A stretch of 64,000 bases of DNA from Streptomyces orinoci (GCF_003121295.1 NZ_PHNC01000029.1:124001-188000), one strand, 5' to 3'; counted from the stretch's first letter, positions 1 through 10,159 are shown. Made by a program: numbers and translations. The notes: a model not told the origin generated them from the letters alone.

Positions 1-613
1 CCTGGGCCTTCACCCGGGCCGGGTTGGTCAGCGGACCGAGCACATTGAAGGTGGTGCGCACCCCCAACTCCCGCCGGGCCGCCGCCACATGGCGCAGCGC
101 GGGGTGGAAGTTCACCGCGAAGCAGAAGGTGATCCCGGCCTCCCGGGCCACCTCGGCCACCCGCCGCGGACTCAGGTCCAGGTTGACGCCCAGCTTCTCC
201 AGGACGTCCGAGGCGCCGCTGGCGGAGGAGGCCGCCCGGCTGCCGTGCTTGACCACCGTGGCGCCGGTACCGGCCACCACGATGGCGGACATGGTGGAGA
301 TATTGACGGTCTTGGCGCCGTCGCCGCCGGTGCCCACGATGTCCACGCTGGGCCCGGGCACCTCGATCAGCCGGGCGTGCTGGTACATCGCCCGGACCAG
401 CCCGCTGATCTCGGCCACCGTCTCACCCTTGGCCCGCAGCGCCATGGCGAACCCGGCGATCTGGGCGTCGGTGGCCTGGCCGCGCATGATGCGGTCCATC
501 GCCCAGGCGGTGCTGTCCGCGTCCAGGTCCACCCGGTTGAGCAGGGCCTCCAGCACGCCCGGCCAGGAAAGGGCCACCGCGCGCTCGCCGCCTGCCGGGG
601 TCGCAACGTTCAT
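1..613 (-). CDS. trpD: Anthranilate phosphoribosyltransferase (3' end outside window)
   Basis: TrpD transfers phosphoribose from PRPP to anthranilate in cytosolic tryptophan synthesis. About 204 N-terminal residues are visible, starting from ATG at 613. The glycine-rich PRPP-binding motif [14 protein letters not shown] is present, followed by KHGSRAASS, both hallmarks of the family. The C-terminal part runs off the left edge, so completeness cannot be judged. It is transcribed in the same direction as the qcr block but is separated from it by a strong hairpin, so it probably has its own promoter in the space at 614-756. Confidence 0.93.
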   Translation of the reverse strand, partial: MNVATPAGGERAVALSWPGVLEALLNRVDLDADSTAWAMDRIMRGQATDAQIAGFAMALRAKGETVAEISGLVRAMYQHARLIEVPGPSVDIVGTGGDGAKTVNISTMSAIVVAGTGATVVKHGSRAASSASGASDVLEKLGVNLDLSPRRVAEVAREAGITFCFAVNFHPALRHVAAARRELGVRTTFNVLGPLTNPARVKAQ

Positions 614-690
614 GGTCCACACTCCTGGTTTCGGGCACGCGCCTCGGGTGCCGTTCCGTGCCGTCCAGCCTATCCAGCCCGGGAACGGCG

Positions 691-723
691 AAGAGCCCCG
701 TCCATACAGTGGACGGGGCTCTT
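691..723. terminator. Intrinsic terminator downstream of qcrB
   Basis: Two 13-base arms (691-703 and 711-723) are perfectly complementary around a 7-base loop. The hairpin lies just after the qcrB stop codon and ahead of trpD. It probably ends the qcr-ctaE transcript and insulates trpD. Confidence 0.8.
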
Positions 724-756
724 CGCTGTGGCGGTCAGCGGGGTCGGATCAGTCGA

Positions 757-2379
757 TCAGTGGTGGCCGTGGCCGCTGGTGATCTCCTGGTATTCCTCCG
801 CGGTGGGCTTGGGGATCTGCGATCCCTCGCCGTAGAAGCCCCGGGACAGCTTGACCCGCAGCTTCTGGCCGGCGCCCGCCTTGCGGGCGACGCCGTTCTC
901 ATCCACCTCGGGCTCCAGCTCGAGCGGCCTGGGCTGCTCATGCGCGGTGAGGGTGTGCAGCTGGTCCTGGCTGAGCGGCTCGTGCACCTCGATGAACTCA
1001 CCGTGCGGCAGGCGCTTGATGATGCCGGTCTCGCGACCGTGCAGCACCTTGTCCCGGTCACGCCGCTGCAGGCCCAGGCAGACCCGCTTGGTGGCGATGA
1101 AGACCAGCACCGGCACCACGAAGAACGCGATCCGGACGAACCAGGTGATCGAGTTGATCGACAGGTGGAAGTGGGTGGCCCACAGGTCGTTGCCACCACC
1201 GATCAGCAGCACAAAGTACTCGGCGATCCAGGCGGCGCCGAACGCGGTGCGGGTCGGGGCGTTGCGCGGGCGGTCCAGCAGGTGGTGCTCCCGCTTGTCG
1301 CCGGTGACCCAGGACTCGATGAAGGGGTAGATGCCGATGGCGATCAGCACCAGCGGGAAGATCACGATCGGGATGAACACACCCAGGACCAGGGTGTGGC
1401 CCGCGACATTGATCTCCCAGCCCGGCATCACACGGACCAGGCCCTCGGCGAAGCCCATGTACCAGTCGGGCTGGGCGCCGGTGGACACATGGTCCGGCCG
1501 GTACGGGCCGAAGTCCCAGATCGGGTTGATGGTGGCCAGTGCCGCCACCGCCGCGATCACACCGAAGACCAGGAAGAAGAAGCCTCCGGCCTTGGCCATG
1601 TAGACCGGCAGCAGCGGCATGCCGACCACGTTCTTCTCGGTCCGGCCGGGGCCGGGGAACTGCGTGTGCTTGTGGTAGATGACCAGGATCAGGTGGGCCA
1701 CCACAAGGCCGAGCATGATGCCCGGCAGCAGCAGGATGTGGATCGAGTAGAACCGCGGCACGATGTCCGCGCCGGGGAACTCGCCGCCGAAGAGGAACAT
1801 CGAGATGTACGTGCCGACCACCGGCACGGACAGGATGGCGCCCTCGGTGAAGCGGACACCGGTGCCGGAGAGCAGGTCGTCCGGGAGCGAGTAGCCGGTG
1901 AAGCCGGTGAACACGCCGAGGACGAACAGCAGGAAGCCGAACAGCCAGTTGATCTCACGCGGCTTGCGGAAGGCGCCGGTGAAGAAGACGCGCATCATGT
2001 GCACGAACATGCCGGCCAGGAAGACCAGCGCGGCCCAGTGGTGGATCTGACGGATCAGCAGACCACCGCGCACATCGAAGCTGATGTGCATGGTGGAGTT
2101 GAACGCCTCCGAGACCCGCACGCCCTGCAGGGGCACATAGGAGCCGTGGTAGACGACCTCTTCCATGCTGGGGTGGAAGAACAGCGTCAGATACACACCC
2201 GTGAGGATGATGATCAGGAAGCTGTAGAGGCAGACCTCGCCCAGCATAAAGGACCAGTGGTCCGGGAAGATCTTGCGCATATTGGCCTTGGCCAGGCTGT
2301 AGATGCCCAGTCGGCCATCCGCCCAGTCGGCCACCCGCTCGCCGGCGGGCGCCTTGCGGCGCTGCTCTGTAGTACTCAT
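757..2379 (-). CDS. qcrB: Menaquinol-cytochrome c reductase cytochrome b subunit
   Basis: This 540-residue membrane subunit of the actinobacterial cytochrome bcc complex carries the two b hemes and the quinol sites. It has a heme-ligand-bearing N-terminal core with many membrane helices (residues about 30-400) and a long charged cytoplasmic C-terminal extension, as in other actinobacteria. The start is the ATG at 2379, because its first bases overlap the qcrA stop as ATGA. This overlap indicates translational coupling. An upstream in-frame ATG at 2547 would sit inside qcrA and is rejected. It is the last gene of the qcrC-qcrA-qcrB string and is followed by a terminator. Confidence 0.97.
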   Translation of the reverse strand: MSTTEQRRKAPAGERVADWADGRLGIYSLAKANMRKIFPDHWSFMLGEVCLYSFLIIILTGVYLTLFFHPSMEEVVYHGSYVPLQGVRVSEAFNSTMHISFDVRGGLLIRQIHHWAALVFLAGMFVHMMRVFFTGAFRKPREINWLFGFLLFVLGVFTGFTGYSLPDDLLSGTGVRFTEGAILSVPVVGTYISMFLFGGEFPGADIVPRFYSIHILLLPGIMLGLVVAHLILVIYHKHTQFPGPGRTEKNVVGMPLLPVYMAKAGGFFFLVFGVIAAVAALATINPIWDFGPYRPDHVSTGAQPDWYMGFAEGLVRVMPGWEINVAGHTLVLGVFIPIVIFPLVLIAIGIYPFIESWVTGDKREHHLLDRPRNAPTRTAFGAAWIAEYFVLLIGGGNDLWATHFHLSINSITWFVRIAFFVVPVLVFIATKRVCLGLQRRDRDKVLHGRETGIIKRLPHGEFIEVHEPLSQDQLHTLTAHEQPRPLELEPEVDENGVARKAGAGQKLRVKLSRGFYGEGSQIPKPTAEEYQEITSGHGHH

Positions 2380-3431
2380 CCGCGCTCCCAGAAGGCAGGA
2401 CCGACGGGCTCCGGGAAGTCGCCCATCGCCTCGAGGTAGCCCTTGTCGTTGACCTTGATCTGCAACTGCGGCAGCGGGTGTCCGGCAGGGCCGAAGATCA
2501 CGCGTCCGCCGTCCGAGAGGTCGAAGGTGGACTGGTGACACGGGCACAGCACATGGTGCGTCTGCTGCTCGTAGAGGCTGATCGGGCAGCCCACATGGGT
2601 GCAGATCTTGGAGAAGGCGACAATGCCGTCCACCGACCAGTCCAGCTCACGCTTGTCCTTGATGTTCTCCGGACGGAGCCGGACGATCATCAGGGCCGCC
2701 TTGGCGATCTCCTGCTGGAAGTCGTGGTCCTCCTCCGACATGCCCTCGGGCATGGCGAAGGTCAGCGAACCGACCTGGACGTCCTCCGGACGCAGCGGCT
2801 GCATGGTGTTCTGGTTGATCAGCATCTTGCCCGCGGACCACTTGGTCTTGCGGAGCTTGGTGCCCGGCTTGGGGCCGAGACCGCCCAGCAGGAACACGCC
2901 GGAGAGCGGGAACATGGCCAGCGCACCGAACATGGTGTTGCGGATCAGCTTGCGACGGCCCAGCGCCGACTCCCGGGCGCCGTCCGCGAAGTCGGCCAGA
3001 ACCTTGGCCTTGACCTCGGGCGAAGCCTCGATCGGGTGACGCTCGTCGGCGACCTCGACATCGGACATCAGGGTGCGCGCCCAGTGGACGGCGCCCGCGC
3101 CGATGCAGAACAGCGCCACGCCCAGGGACAGGCCCAGGGAGAAGTTCAGCGCGCTGATGTGGCCGATCGGGAACACATAGATGTTCTTGTCGACCGGGAT
3201 GGCCAGGTAGGCGACGATAAAGCCGACCGTGGCCAGCATGGACAGGGTGAACAGGAACGCGACCACGCGCTCGGAGCGCTTGGCGGCCCGTTCGTCGATG
3301 TCCTGGATGCGGTGCTCGTGCGGCGGCAGGCCCGGGTCGGCGAAGGGGTCTTCGCCACTGACCACGGCACCTTGGTGCGCGGCGCCCTGCGTGCTGGGCA
3401 GGGACTCTTCTGGAATGTCTTGGCTACTCAT
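2376..3431 (-). CDS. qcrA: Menaquinol-cytochrome c reductase Rieske iron-sulfur subunit
   Basis: This 351-residue Rieske protein passes electrons from menaquinol to the diheme cytochrome QcrC. After a charged N-terminus it has three hydrophobic segments (about residues 58-80, 90-115 and 165-190), which is the actinobacterial form. The soluble C-terminal domain has the cluster motifs CTHVGC and CPCH, giving the 2Cys/2His ligands. The ATG at 3431 overlaps the qcrC stop (ATGA). The ATG of the downstream qcrB overlaps the qcrA stop in the same way, so the three subunits are translationally coupled. Confidence 0.97.
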   Translation of the reverse strand: MSSQDIPEESLPSTQGAAHQGAVVSGEDPFADPGLPPHEHRIQDIDERAAKRSERVVAFLFTLSMLATVGFIVAYLAIPVDKNIYVFPIGHISALNFSLGLSLGVALFCIGAGAVHWARTLMSDVEVADERHPIEASPEVKAKVLADFADGARESALGRRKLIRNTMFGALAMFPLSGVFLLGGLGPKPGTKLRKTKWSAGKMLINQNTMQPLRPEDVQVGSLTFAMPEGMSEEDHDFQQEIAKAALMIVRLRPENIKDKRELDWSVDGIVAFSKICTHVGCPISLYEQQTHHVLCPCHQSTFDLSDGGRVIFGPAGHPLPQLQIKVNDKGYLEAMGDFPEPVGPAFWERG

Positions 3432-4237
3432 GACTTCTTGGCCTTTGCGGTCCGGGCGGCGACCCAGATGGCGACGGCGACCAGAGCACCCAGGCCGAAG
3501 ATCCACGCGAACAGACCCTCACTGACCGGGCCGAGACCGCCCAGTTCGAGACCGCCCGGGTTCTCCGACTTCTTGGTGTCTACCGCGTCGAGGTACGCGA
3601 TGATGTCCTTCTTGTTCTTCTCCGACATGGTCGTGTCGGGGAAGGAGGGCATGTTCTGCGGGCCGGTCTGCATGGCCTCGTAGATGTGCTTGGGGTCGAC
3701 GTCCTCAAGGCTCGGCGCAAACTTGCCGTTCGAGAGGGCGCCACCCTTGCCGGTGGCGTTGTGGCACTGCGCGCAGTTGGTACGGAAGAGCTCCCCGCCC
3801 TTGGCGATGTCCGCACCGTTCGGGCTGTACTGGTCCTTGGTCGGAACCGAGGGACCGGCGCCCAGGGAGGCGATGTACGCGGCCAGCTGGTCGATCTCGG
3901 CCTGCGAGTAGATCTTCTTCTTGCGCGGCACCTGGGCACCGGGCTGCTGGGCCGGCATACGGCCGGTGCCCACCTGGAAGTCCACGGCCGCGGAGCCCAC
4001 ACCGACCAGGCTGGGGCCGTCAGAGGTGCCCTGACCGCCGATGCCGTGGCAGGTGGCGCACCCCGTCGAGTAGAGCTTCTTGCCCTCCTCGATGGCGAGG
4101 GACTGGGCGGAATCATCGGCCTTGGCCGTGCTGGCCGGCGCGAACGCGGCGTACAGCCCCCCGGTTACCGCCAGCGCGAAGAGTAGGACGACGACCGCCG
4201 CCAGCGGATGGCGTCGTCGTGCGGAGAGCTTTTTCAC
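3428..4237 (-). CDS. qcrC: Diheme cytochrome c subunit of the bcc complex
   Basis: This 269-residue protein is the membrane-anchored diheme cytochrome c that links the bcc complex directly to the aa3 oxidase and replaces a soluble cytochrome c. It has an N-terminal membrane segment (about residues 13-33), two CXXCH heme sites (CATCH and CAQCH) and a C-terminal anchor near residues 238-258 followed by a lysine-rich tail. The start is GTG at 4237, with a GGGG-type ribosome site just upstream. It lies 65 bases downstream of ctaE in the same direction and is probably co-transcribed with it. Confidence 0.96.
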   Translation of the reverse strand: MKKLSARRRHPLAAVVVLLFALAVTGGLYAAFAPASTAKADDSAQSLAIEEGKKLYSTGCATCHGIGGQGTSDGPSLVGVGSAAVDFQVGTGRMPAQQPGAQVPRKKKIYSQAEIDQLAAYIASLGAGPSVPTKDQYSPNGADIAKGGELFRTNCAQCHNATGKGGALSNGKFAPSLEDVDPKHIYEAMQTGPQNMPSFPDTTMSEKNKKDIIAYLDAVDTKKSENPGGLELGGLGPVSEGLFAWIFGLGALVAVAIWVAARTAKAKKS

Positions 4238-4302
4238 GGATTACCCCGGTGTCAGGATCTTCTGCGTCGATGCGGGTCTGGTTGGTCCGGTGACGGGACC
4301 GA

Positions 4303-4923
4303 TTACTTGATCAAGTAGATCGTGGCGAAGAGGCCGATCCAGACCACGTCGACGAAGTGCCAGTAGTAGGACACGACGATGGCCGCCGTCGCCTGGTGGT
4401 GCGTAAACCTCTTGGCCGCGTACGTCCTGCCCAGGACCAGCAGGAAGGCGATGAGGCCGCCGGTCACATGCAGTCCGTGGAAGCCGGTCGTCAGATAGAA
4501 CGCCGAGCCGTACGGGTCGGAGGAGAGCGAGAGCCCGTCCTTCTTGACCAGGTCGGTGTACTCGAAGATCTGGCCACCGATGAAGATGGCGCCCATCACG
4601 AAGGTGATCGCGAACCAGGTGCGCAGCTTCTTCACATCACCGCGCTCGGCGGCGAAAACGCCGAGCTGGCAGGTGAGCGAGGAGAGCACCAGGATCGTGG
4701 TGTTAGTCGCCGAGAACGGAACGTTCAGTGACGACGCCATGTCCTTCCAGTGGGCGGCGCCGGTCACCGAACGAAGGGTGAAGTACATCGCGAAGAGGGC
4801 CGCGAAGAACATCAGCTCGGAACTCAGCCAGATGATGGTTCCGACGCTGGTGAGGTTCGGTCGGTTGACCGAGGGGTGCGCGTGCCCGGTATCTACTGCT
4901 GTTGCTGTCGCCACGACCGACAT
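4303..4923 (-). CDS. ctaE: Cytochrome c oxidase subunit III
   Basis: This 206-residue protein is subunit III of the aa3-type terminal oxidase. It has five predicted membrane helices, and a helix-rich region near residues 145-165 contains the GFHGLHV motif typical of the family. It is the first gene of the ctaE-qcrC-qcrA-qcrB block, so bcc and aa3 subunits are co-expressed, consistent with their supercomplex. Its promoter must lie in 4924-5174, shared with the divergent receiver-like gene. I could not define promoter hexamers there. Confidence 0.96.
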   Translation of the reverse strand: MSVVATATAVDTGHAHPSVNRPNLTSVGTIIWLSSELMFFAALFAMYFTLRSVTGAAHWKDMASSLNVPFSATNTTILVLSSLTCQLGVFAAERGDVKKLRTWFAITFVMGAIFIGGQIFEYTDLVKKDGLSLSSDPYGSAFYLTTGFHGLHVTGGLIAFLLVLGRTYAAKRFTHHQATAAIVVSYYWHFVDVVWIGLFATIYLIK

Positions 4924-5174
4924 TATGTCGGTCGCTTATCTCGCGCTCACTCCGGGGGGTGCCGTTCGGTGTGTCAAGAGCGTATGCCCTGCTCGTACGG
5001 CGGAGCCCACCGGTCATACAGCGGTCCCTCTTAAGGGGGAAGGGCGGCCGGGGCAGGCCGCGCTGACGGCCCGTCGGGGCTTTTCCACCGCTTGACGCAC
5101 CCTCCTCCGGCGGGGATTTCCCCAGTAGCATCCGGCGCAGCAGTCCGCCCTTGCCGAACAAGCACGGAGGAACG

Positions 5175-5576
5175 ATGCAGCCGACGGCCACGGTCCTGGT
5201 CTACAGCGATGACTCGAGCACCCGCGAGCAGGTGCGGCTGGCCGCCGGGCGCCGTCCGGCGCCGGATCTGCCGGAGCTGGAGTATGTGGAGTGCGCCACC
5301 CTTCCGGCGGTGCTCAGCACCCTCCAGGAGCGCCGGATCGATGTCTGTGTGCTGGACGGGGAGACCGCGCCGGCCGGTGGCATGGGGGTCTGCCGGCAGC
5401 TCAAGGACGAGATCTTCCGCTGCCCCCCGGTGGTGGTGCTGATCGGCCGGCCGCAGGACGCCTGGCTGGCCACCTGGAGCCGGGCCGAGGCGGCGGTGAC
5501 CCACCCCATCGACCCGGTGGCCCTGGCCGAGGCGCTGGCGCGGGTGCTGCGCCAGCGGCTGGCGGTGGCCTCGTAG
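5175..5576 (+). CDS. Receiver-like protein without output domain
   Basis: This 133-residue protein resembles a CheY-type receiver. It has the acidic pair D12-D13 and a candidate phosphoacceptor D61 in VCVLDGE. The conserved lysine region near the end of the fold reads VTHPIDP, so Lys is replaced by His, and the usual Thr/Ser switch is not obvious. No DNA-binding domain follows. The ATG at 5175 is preceded by GGAGGAA. The gene sits divergent from ctaE and between the two oxidase blocks, so a role tied to respiration is possible but is only inferred from position. Confidence 0.75.
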   Translation: MQPTATVLVYSDDSSTREQVRLAAGRRPAPDLPELEYVECATLPAVLSTLQERRIDVCVLDGETAPAGGMGVCRQLKDEIFRCPPVVVLIGRPQDAWLATWSRAEAAVTHPIDPVALAEALARVLRQRLAVAS

Positions 5577-5602
5577 GAGCGGTCCGGCCGGCGGGCGTCC
5601 CG

Positions 5603-6847
5603 TCAGAGGGCGGGGCGCAGGCGGGCCGCGTCCGCCGGAGAAGAACCCTCCCGCTTGCCCGCCGCCAGCGCGCTCCCCTGCCGCCACTCCTTCCACGACA
5701 TGTTCCAGTCGCCGAAGCCGTTGTCGAACGGCGTCATCGTGGCGCCCGCGCTGTTGATCACCCGGACCACATCGCCGACCCGGACATTGTCGAAGAACCA
5801 CTTGGCGTTCTCGGTGGACATCCCGGTGCAGCCATGGCTGACGTTGTCCGCGCCCTGGGAGCCCTCGGACCAGGGCGCGGCATGGACGTACTCACCGCTC
5901 CAGGTGACCCTGGTGGCCCAGTAGACCGGCAGGTCGTAGGAGTCCTCGCTGCCCTCGGCGATGCCGATGGTGGCGCCGCGCATCCGTACGAAGGATTCCT
6001 GGCCGAGGACCACCTTGACCCCGTTGCGGGTGGCGTATCCGGGCTTGCCGGTGGTGACCGGGATGGAGCGGATCTCCTCGCCGTTCTTCAGCACCGTCAT
6101 ATAGTGCCCGGCGGCGTCGGTGATGGCCTCCACCCGGTCGCCGGTGGTCAGCCGGATCGGCTTGGCCGGGCCGCCGTAGAGGCCGCCGCCGATCCTGATG
6201 CCCTCCAGGGCGGCATGCACATCGATGACCGCGTGCGCGGGCCAGAACTCCTTCGGCCGGTAGTGCAGCACCCGGTTGTTGACCCAGTGCCAGGCGCCCT
6301 GCACCCGGGGCTGGGACTCCACCCGCAGGGCGTGTTCGATGACCGCCCGGGAGGCGGGGTCCTGGATGGGGGTGCTCAGTTCGGCGGTGACGGGCTGTCC
6401 GACGCCATAGGTGCCGCTCTTGGGGCCGAAGGTGACGGTGAGCAGGCGGGTGGCCGGGCCGGTCTCGAAATCCAGCGTACGGCGCCCCTGGGCCCCGTCC
6501 TCGTCCTCCGTGCTCACCCGCACCGTGTAGCGGGCGCCGGCCGCCAGCGCGGCGGTGCTGTGCCAGCGTGAGCCGTCCGGGTCCAGCTCCCCCGCCAGAT
6601 AGCGCCCGGCGGCGTCGGTGGCGGTGACATCGGTGATCCGGTCGTCGCCGCTGGCGGTGACCTCCAGCGGCTTGCTGGGGTCGGCCTTGCCGCCCTCCTG
6701 GCCGGCGGCCAGCGAGACCTGGTCGGTGGCGTCGTAGGGCTGTTCGGCGAGCGGGTTGGCGGAGCCGCACCCGGTGCCCCCCAACGCCAGGCAGACCAAC
6801 AGCAGTACGCCGCCGGACACCGTGCGGCGGCGAGGTGAGTGGCTCAT
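5603..6847 (-). CDS. Lipoprotein L,D-transpeptidase (Ig-like plus YkuD domains)
   Basis: This 414-residue exported enzyme makes 3-3 cross-links in peptidoglycan. It has an N-terminal basic region, a hydrophobic signal and a lipobox-like Cys near residue 26 (GGTGC). Ig-like domains fill the middle, and a YkuD catalytic domain near residues 240-375 carries the signature SHGCTG with the catalytic Cys. This is the LdtMt2-type architecture. The start chosen is ATG at 6847, just before the signal peptide; upstream in-frame starts only add arginine-rich residues. It interrupts the oxidase locus but has its own direction-compatible position downstream of a terminator. Confidence 0.92.
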   Translation of the reverse strand: MSHSPRRRTVSGGVLLLVCLALGGTGCGSANPLAEQPYDATDQVSLAAGQEGGKADPSKPLEVTASGDDRITDVTATDAAGRYLAGELDPDGSRWHSTAALAAGARYTVRVSTEDEDGAQGRRTLDFETGPATRLLTVTFGPKSGTYGVGQPVTAELSTPIQDPASRAVIEHALRVESQPRVQGAWHWVNNRVLHYRPKEFWPAHAVIDVHAALEGIRIGGGLYGGPAKPIRLTTGDRVEAITDAAGHYMTVLKNGEEIRSIPVTTGKPGYATRNGVKVVLGQESFVRMRGATIGIAEGSEDSYDLPVYWATRVTWSGEYVHAAPWSEGSQGADNVSHGCTGMSTENAKWFFDNVRVGDVVRVINSAGATMTPFDNGFGDWNMSWKEWRQGSALAAGKREGSSPADAARLRPAL

Positions 6848-6920
6848 GGTCCAACCGTAGGAAGGTTCCCGCCCGGCGGCCCGTGGGGTGACTGCAAACG
6901 GGTAACGCCCCATGAAATGC

Positions 6921-6960
6921 ACCGGGCCCCGCACACCCTGACGGATGTGCGGGGCCCGGT
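6921..6960. terminator. Terminator of the ctaCDF operon
   Basis: Perfect 14-base arms (6921-6934 and 6947-6960) enclose a 12-base loop immediately after the ctaF stop codon. It separates ctaF from the L,D-transpeptidase gene, which is read in the same direction. Confidence 0.82.
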
Positions 6961-6975
6961 GGAGCGTCGCGGAAC

Positions 6976-7374
6976 CTACTGGTTCTGGTTCTCGCCGCGG
7001 TAGAACTCGAAGACCCAGCCGAACAGGCCGACGGCGATCAGCGGAGCCGAGAAGTACAGCAGCCACCAGCCCAGCGCGAGGGCCAGGAAGGCGAAGGCAC
7101 CACCGATGGCCAGGAACAGCGGCTGCCAGCTGTGCGGGGCGAAGAAGCCCAGCTCACCGGCGTCGTCGGCGACGTCCGCGTTCTTGTCGTCCTGGGCCCC
7201 GGCGTCCACCCGGCGCGCGGTGAACGCCAGGTAGTAGCCGACCATGACGCACAGGCCGAAGGCCAGGAAGAGCGCGGTGGCACCCGCGGGCTCCTTGGAC
7301 CACACGCCATAGACGATCGCCATGGCGAGGATGAAGACGGAGAGCCAGAGGAACATCCGGCCTTGGATCTTCAC
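6976..7374 (-). CDS. ctaF: Cytochrome c oxidase subunit IV
   Basis: This 132-residue protein is the actinobacterial subunit IV of the aa3 oxidase. It has four hydrophobic segments (about residues 7-24, 33-52, 84-102 and 107-124) and no cofactor-binding motifs, as expected for this structural subunit. The ATG at 7374 overlaps the ctaD stop as ATGA, so it is coupled to ctaD. A strong terminator follows. Confidence 0.94.
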   Translation of the reverse strand: MKIQGRMFLWLSVFILAMAIVYGVWSKEPAGATALFLAFGLCVMVGYYLAFTARRVDAGAQDDKNADVADDAGELGFFAPHSWQPLFLAIGGAFAFLALALGWWLLYFSAPLIAVGLFGWVFEFYRGENQNQ

Positions 7375-9092
7375 TTGCCGGCCTCCTTGCCACCCACGAG
7401 GGCCTTGTCAGCGAGGTTTTCCTCGAGTTCGAGCGCCGCGATCTCGGGGTGGTGCAGGTCGAACGCCGGGGATTCGGAACGGATCCGCGGCAGGGTGAGG
7501 AAGTTGTGCCGCGGCGGCGGGCAGGAGGTCGCCCACTCCAGCGAACGGCCGTAGCCCCACGGGTCGTCCACCTCGACCTTCTTGCCGTACTTGGCGGTCT
7601 TCCAGACGTTGTAGAAGAACGGCAGGATCGACAGGCCCAGCAGGAAGGAGCTGATGGTGGAGATGGTGTTCAGCGTGGTGAAGCCGTCGGCGGCCAGGTA
7701 GTCCGCGTAACGGCGGGGCATGCCCTCGGCACCCAGCCAGTGCTGCACCAGGAAGGTGCCGTGGAAGCCCACGAACAGCGTCCAGAAGGTGATCTTGCCC
7801 AGGCGCTCGTCCAGCATCTTGCCGGTGAACTTCGGCCACCAGAAGTGGAATCCGGAGAACATCGCGAACACCACGGTGCCGAAGATGACGTAGTGGAAGT
7901 GCGCGACCACGAAGTACGAGTCGGAGACGTGGAAGTCCATCGGCGGCGAGGCCAGGATGACACCGGTCAGACCACCGAAGGTGAAGGTGATCAGGAAGCC
8001 GACGGCCCAGAGCATCGGAGTCTCGAAGGACAGCGAGCCCTTCCACATGGTGCCGATCCAGTTGAAGAACTTCACACCGGTCGGGACCGCGATAAGGAAC
8101 GTCATAAAGGAGAAGAACGGCAGCAGTACACCGCCGGTGACATACATGTGGTGCGCCCACACGGTCACCGAGAGACCGGCGATGGAAATCGTCGCCGCGA
8201 TCAGACCCCAGTAACCGAACATCGGCTTACGGGAGAAGACCGGAATGACCTCGGAGATGATGCCGAAGAACGGCAGCGCGATGATGTACACCTCTGGGTG
8301 GCCGAAGAACCAGAAGAGGTGCTGCCACAGCAGTGAACCGCCATTGGCCGGGTCGAAGATATGGGCCCCGAACTTGCGGTCCGCCTCCAGGGCGAACAGC
8401 GCGGCGGCCAGCACCGGGAAGGCCAGCAGGACCAGCACACCGGTCAGCAGCACGTTCCAGACGAAGATCGGCATGCGGAACATGGTCATGCCCGGTGCGC
8501 GCATGCAAATGATCGTGGTGATGAAGTTGACCGAGCCGAGGATGGTGCCGAAGCCGGAGAAGGCCAGACCCATGATCCACATGTCGGCACCGACGCCCGG
8601 CGAGTGGACCGCGTCGGACAGCGGCGAGTAGGCGAACCAACCGAAGTCGGCCGCACCCTGCGGGGTGAGGAAGCCGCCCACCGCGATCAGCGAGCCGAAC
8701 AGGTAGAGCCAGTAGGCGAACATGTTCAGCCGCGGGAACGCCACATCGGGGGCGCCGATCTGCAGCGGCATGATCCAGTTCGCGAAACCGGCGAACAGCG
8801 GCGTCGCGAACATCAGCAGCATGATCGTGCCGTGCATCGTAAACGCCTGGTTGAACTGCTCGTTCGACATGATCTGCGTGCCGGGACGGGCGAGTTCGGC
8901 GCGCATCAGCAGCGCCATCACGCCGCCGATGCAGAAGAACGCGAACGACGTGACCAGGTACATCGTACCGATGGTCTTGTGGTCCGTGGTGGTCAGCCAC
9001 TTGACCACCTGGTTGCCTGGCTGCTTGGTGCGTACAGGCGGTGCTGCCGTGGCTGATCCGGCGGCACCCTGGGGTTCGTTGAGGATGCTCAC
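7371..9092 (-). CDS. ctaD: Cytochrome c oxidase subunit I
   Basis: This 573-residue catalytic subunit holds heme a and the heme a3-CuB centre that reduces oxygen and pumps protons. About twelve helices are visible. The family signature around the active site includes [10 protein letters not shown] with the CuB His linked to Tyr, and the VWAHHMY segment supplies the other two CuB His ligands. The start is GTG at 9092, which overlaps the ctaC stop (GTGA), and the first residues are SILNEPQG. Longer upstream reading lies inside ctaC and is rejected. ctaC, ctaD and ctaF form one coupled operon. Confidence 0.97.
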   Translation of the reverse strand: MSILNEPQGAAGSATAAPPVRTKQPGNQVVKWLTTTDHKTIGTMYLVTSFAFFCIGGVMALLMRAELARPGTQIMSNEQFNQAFTMHGTIMLLMFATPLFAGFANWIMPLQIGAPDVAFPRLNMFAYWLYLFGSLIAVGGFLTPQGAADFGWFAYSPLSDAVHSPGVGADMWIMGLAFSGFGTILGSVNFITTIICMRAPGMTMFRMPIFVWNVLLTGVLVLLAFPVLAAALFALEADRKFGAHIFDPANGGSLLWQHLFWFFGHPEVYIIALPFFGIISEVIPVFSRKPMFGYWGLIAATISIAGLSVTVWAHHMYVTGGVLLPFFSFMTFLIAVPTGVKFFNWIGTMWKGSLSFETPMLWAVGFLITFTFGGLTGVILASPPMDFHVSDSYFVVAHFHYVIFGTVVFAMFSGFHFWWPKFTGKMLDERLGKITFWTLFVGFHGTFLVQHWLGAEGMPRRYADYLAADGFTTLNTISTISSFLLGLSILPFFYNVWKTAKYGKKVEVDDPWGYGRSLEWATSCPPPRHNFLTLPRIRSESPAFDLHHPEIAALELEENLADKALVGGKEAGK

Positions 9093-10054
9093 TTGTTCTT
9101 GGTCTCCGCGTTCTTCGCGTGATCCGTCTGCGCGATGCCGGCCGGGATGTATCCGGTCTGGCCCTTCGCGGCCAGGTCCTTCAGGTGCTGCTGGTAGCGC
9201 TGAGGCGAGACGACCTTGACGTTGAAGAGCATCCGCGAGTGGTCCTGTCCGCAGAGCTCGGCGCACTTGCCCCGGAAGGTGCCCTCCCTGGTCGGGGTCA
9301 CCGTGAAGCTATTGGTGTGACCCGGGATGACGTCCTGCTTCATCAGGAACGGGAGCACCCAGAAGGAGTGGATGACGTCCCGCGAGGTGAGCACGAACTC
9401 GACCGACTCGCCCTTGGGCAGCCACAGGGTCGGGCCCGGCATGTTGTTCTGCGGGTTCCGGGTGCCCGGAATGCCGTAGTCGTAGACGCCGTTGGCGTTG
9501 GCCGGGGCCTTGTTCAGGAACCGGTCCGGGACCGCGTCCAGCTCCTTGATCTTGCGAAGCGGCTGGCCGGCGGGCTGGCCCTGGACGTTCTCCAGGTAGT
9601 TGAAGCCCCAGCTCCACTGGTAGCCCACCACGTTGATGACGTGCTTGGGCTTGTCCGGGTTGGTGAGGAGCTTGTTCTCATCGCGAGCGGTGAAGTAGAA
9701 GAGCACCGAGACGATGAGGATCGGAACCACGGTGTACAGCGCCTCAAGAGGCATGTTGTACCGGGTCTGGACGGGAACCTCGACCTTGCTCCGGCTGCGC
9801 CGGTGGAAGATGACGCTCCACAGGATCAGACCCCACACCAGGACGCCGACCGCGAGGGCGGCGGCCCAGGAGCCCTGCCACAGGGAGAGGATCCGCGGCG
9901 CCTCTTCCGTGACGGGAGTGGGCATTCCGAGGCGGGGGAAGTCCTTCGATGTGCAACCGGTGGCGGTCGCCAGGACAGCGCCCGCGGCCAGCGCCTGCAG
10001 CAGCTTCCGCCGCACCGGGCGCCGCGACGAGCGGTCGGAGCCGTTGGGACTCAC
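9089..10054 (-). CDS. ctaC: Cytochrome c oxidase subunit II (lipoprotein)
   Basis: This 321-residue subunit contains the CuA centre that accepts electrons from QcrC. A twin-arginine-rich N-terminus leads into a signal with a lipobox-like ATGC near residue 34. Two membrane helices (about 63-85 and 105-127) follow, then a cupredoxin domain. The CuA motif [12 protein letters not shown] is complete (Cys-x3-Cys-x3-His-x2-Met). The start is GTG at 10054. An unusual perfect inverted repeat lies 75-105 bases upstream. ctaD overlaps its end. Confidence 0.96.
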   Translation of the reverse strand: MSPNGSDRSSRRPVRRKLLQALAAGAVLATATGCTSKDFPRLGMPTPVTEEAPRILSLWQGSWAAALAVGVLVWGLILWSVIFHRRSRSKVEVPVQTRYNMPLEALYTVVPILIVSVLFYFTARDENKLLTNPDKPKHVINVVGYQWSWGFNYLENVQGQPAGQPLRKIKELDAVPDRFLNKAPANANGVYDYGIPGTRNPQNNMPGPTLWLPKGESVEFVLTSRDVIHSFWVLPFLMKQDVIPGHTNSFTVTPTREGTFRGKCAELCGQDHSRMLFNVKVVSPQRYQQHLKDLAAKGQTGYIPAGIAQTDHAKNAETKNK

Positions 10055-10128
10055 GTAGCGCCTTCCCGAGAGTCTCGCCCGCGCGGCCGGCTGCGGCCGT
10101 CTGTTTCGGTCGCCGGCCCGCTGCGGGC

Positions 10129-10159
10129 AGGGTTTGGATGTTTATGCGGACCAAACCCT
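10129..10159. promoter_or_regulatory. Inverted repeat upstream of ctaC
   Basis: A perfect 9-base inverted repeat, AGGGTTTGG and CCAAACCCT, is separated by 13 bases. It sits between ctaC (minus) and the divergent cysteine desulfurase gene (plus). It could be an operator for either gene or a stem-loop in the ctaC leader. No regulator can be assigned from sequence alone. Confidence 0.45.

Noticed and set aside
658-2439. 593-aa plus-strand open frame
   Set aside because: It is antisense to qcrB, which has clear motifs and overlaps qcrA correctly. The frame is open only because of high third-position GC.
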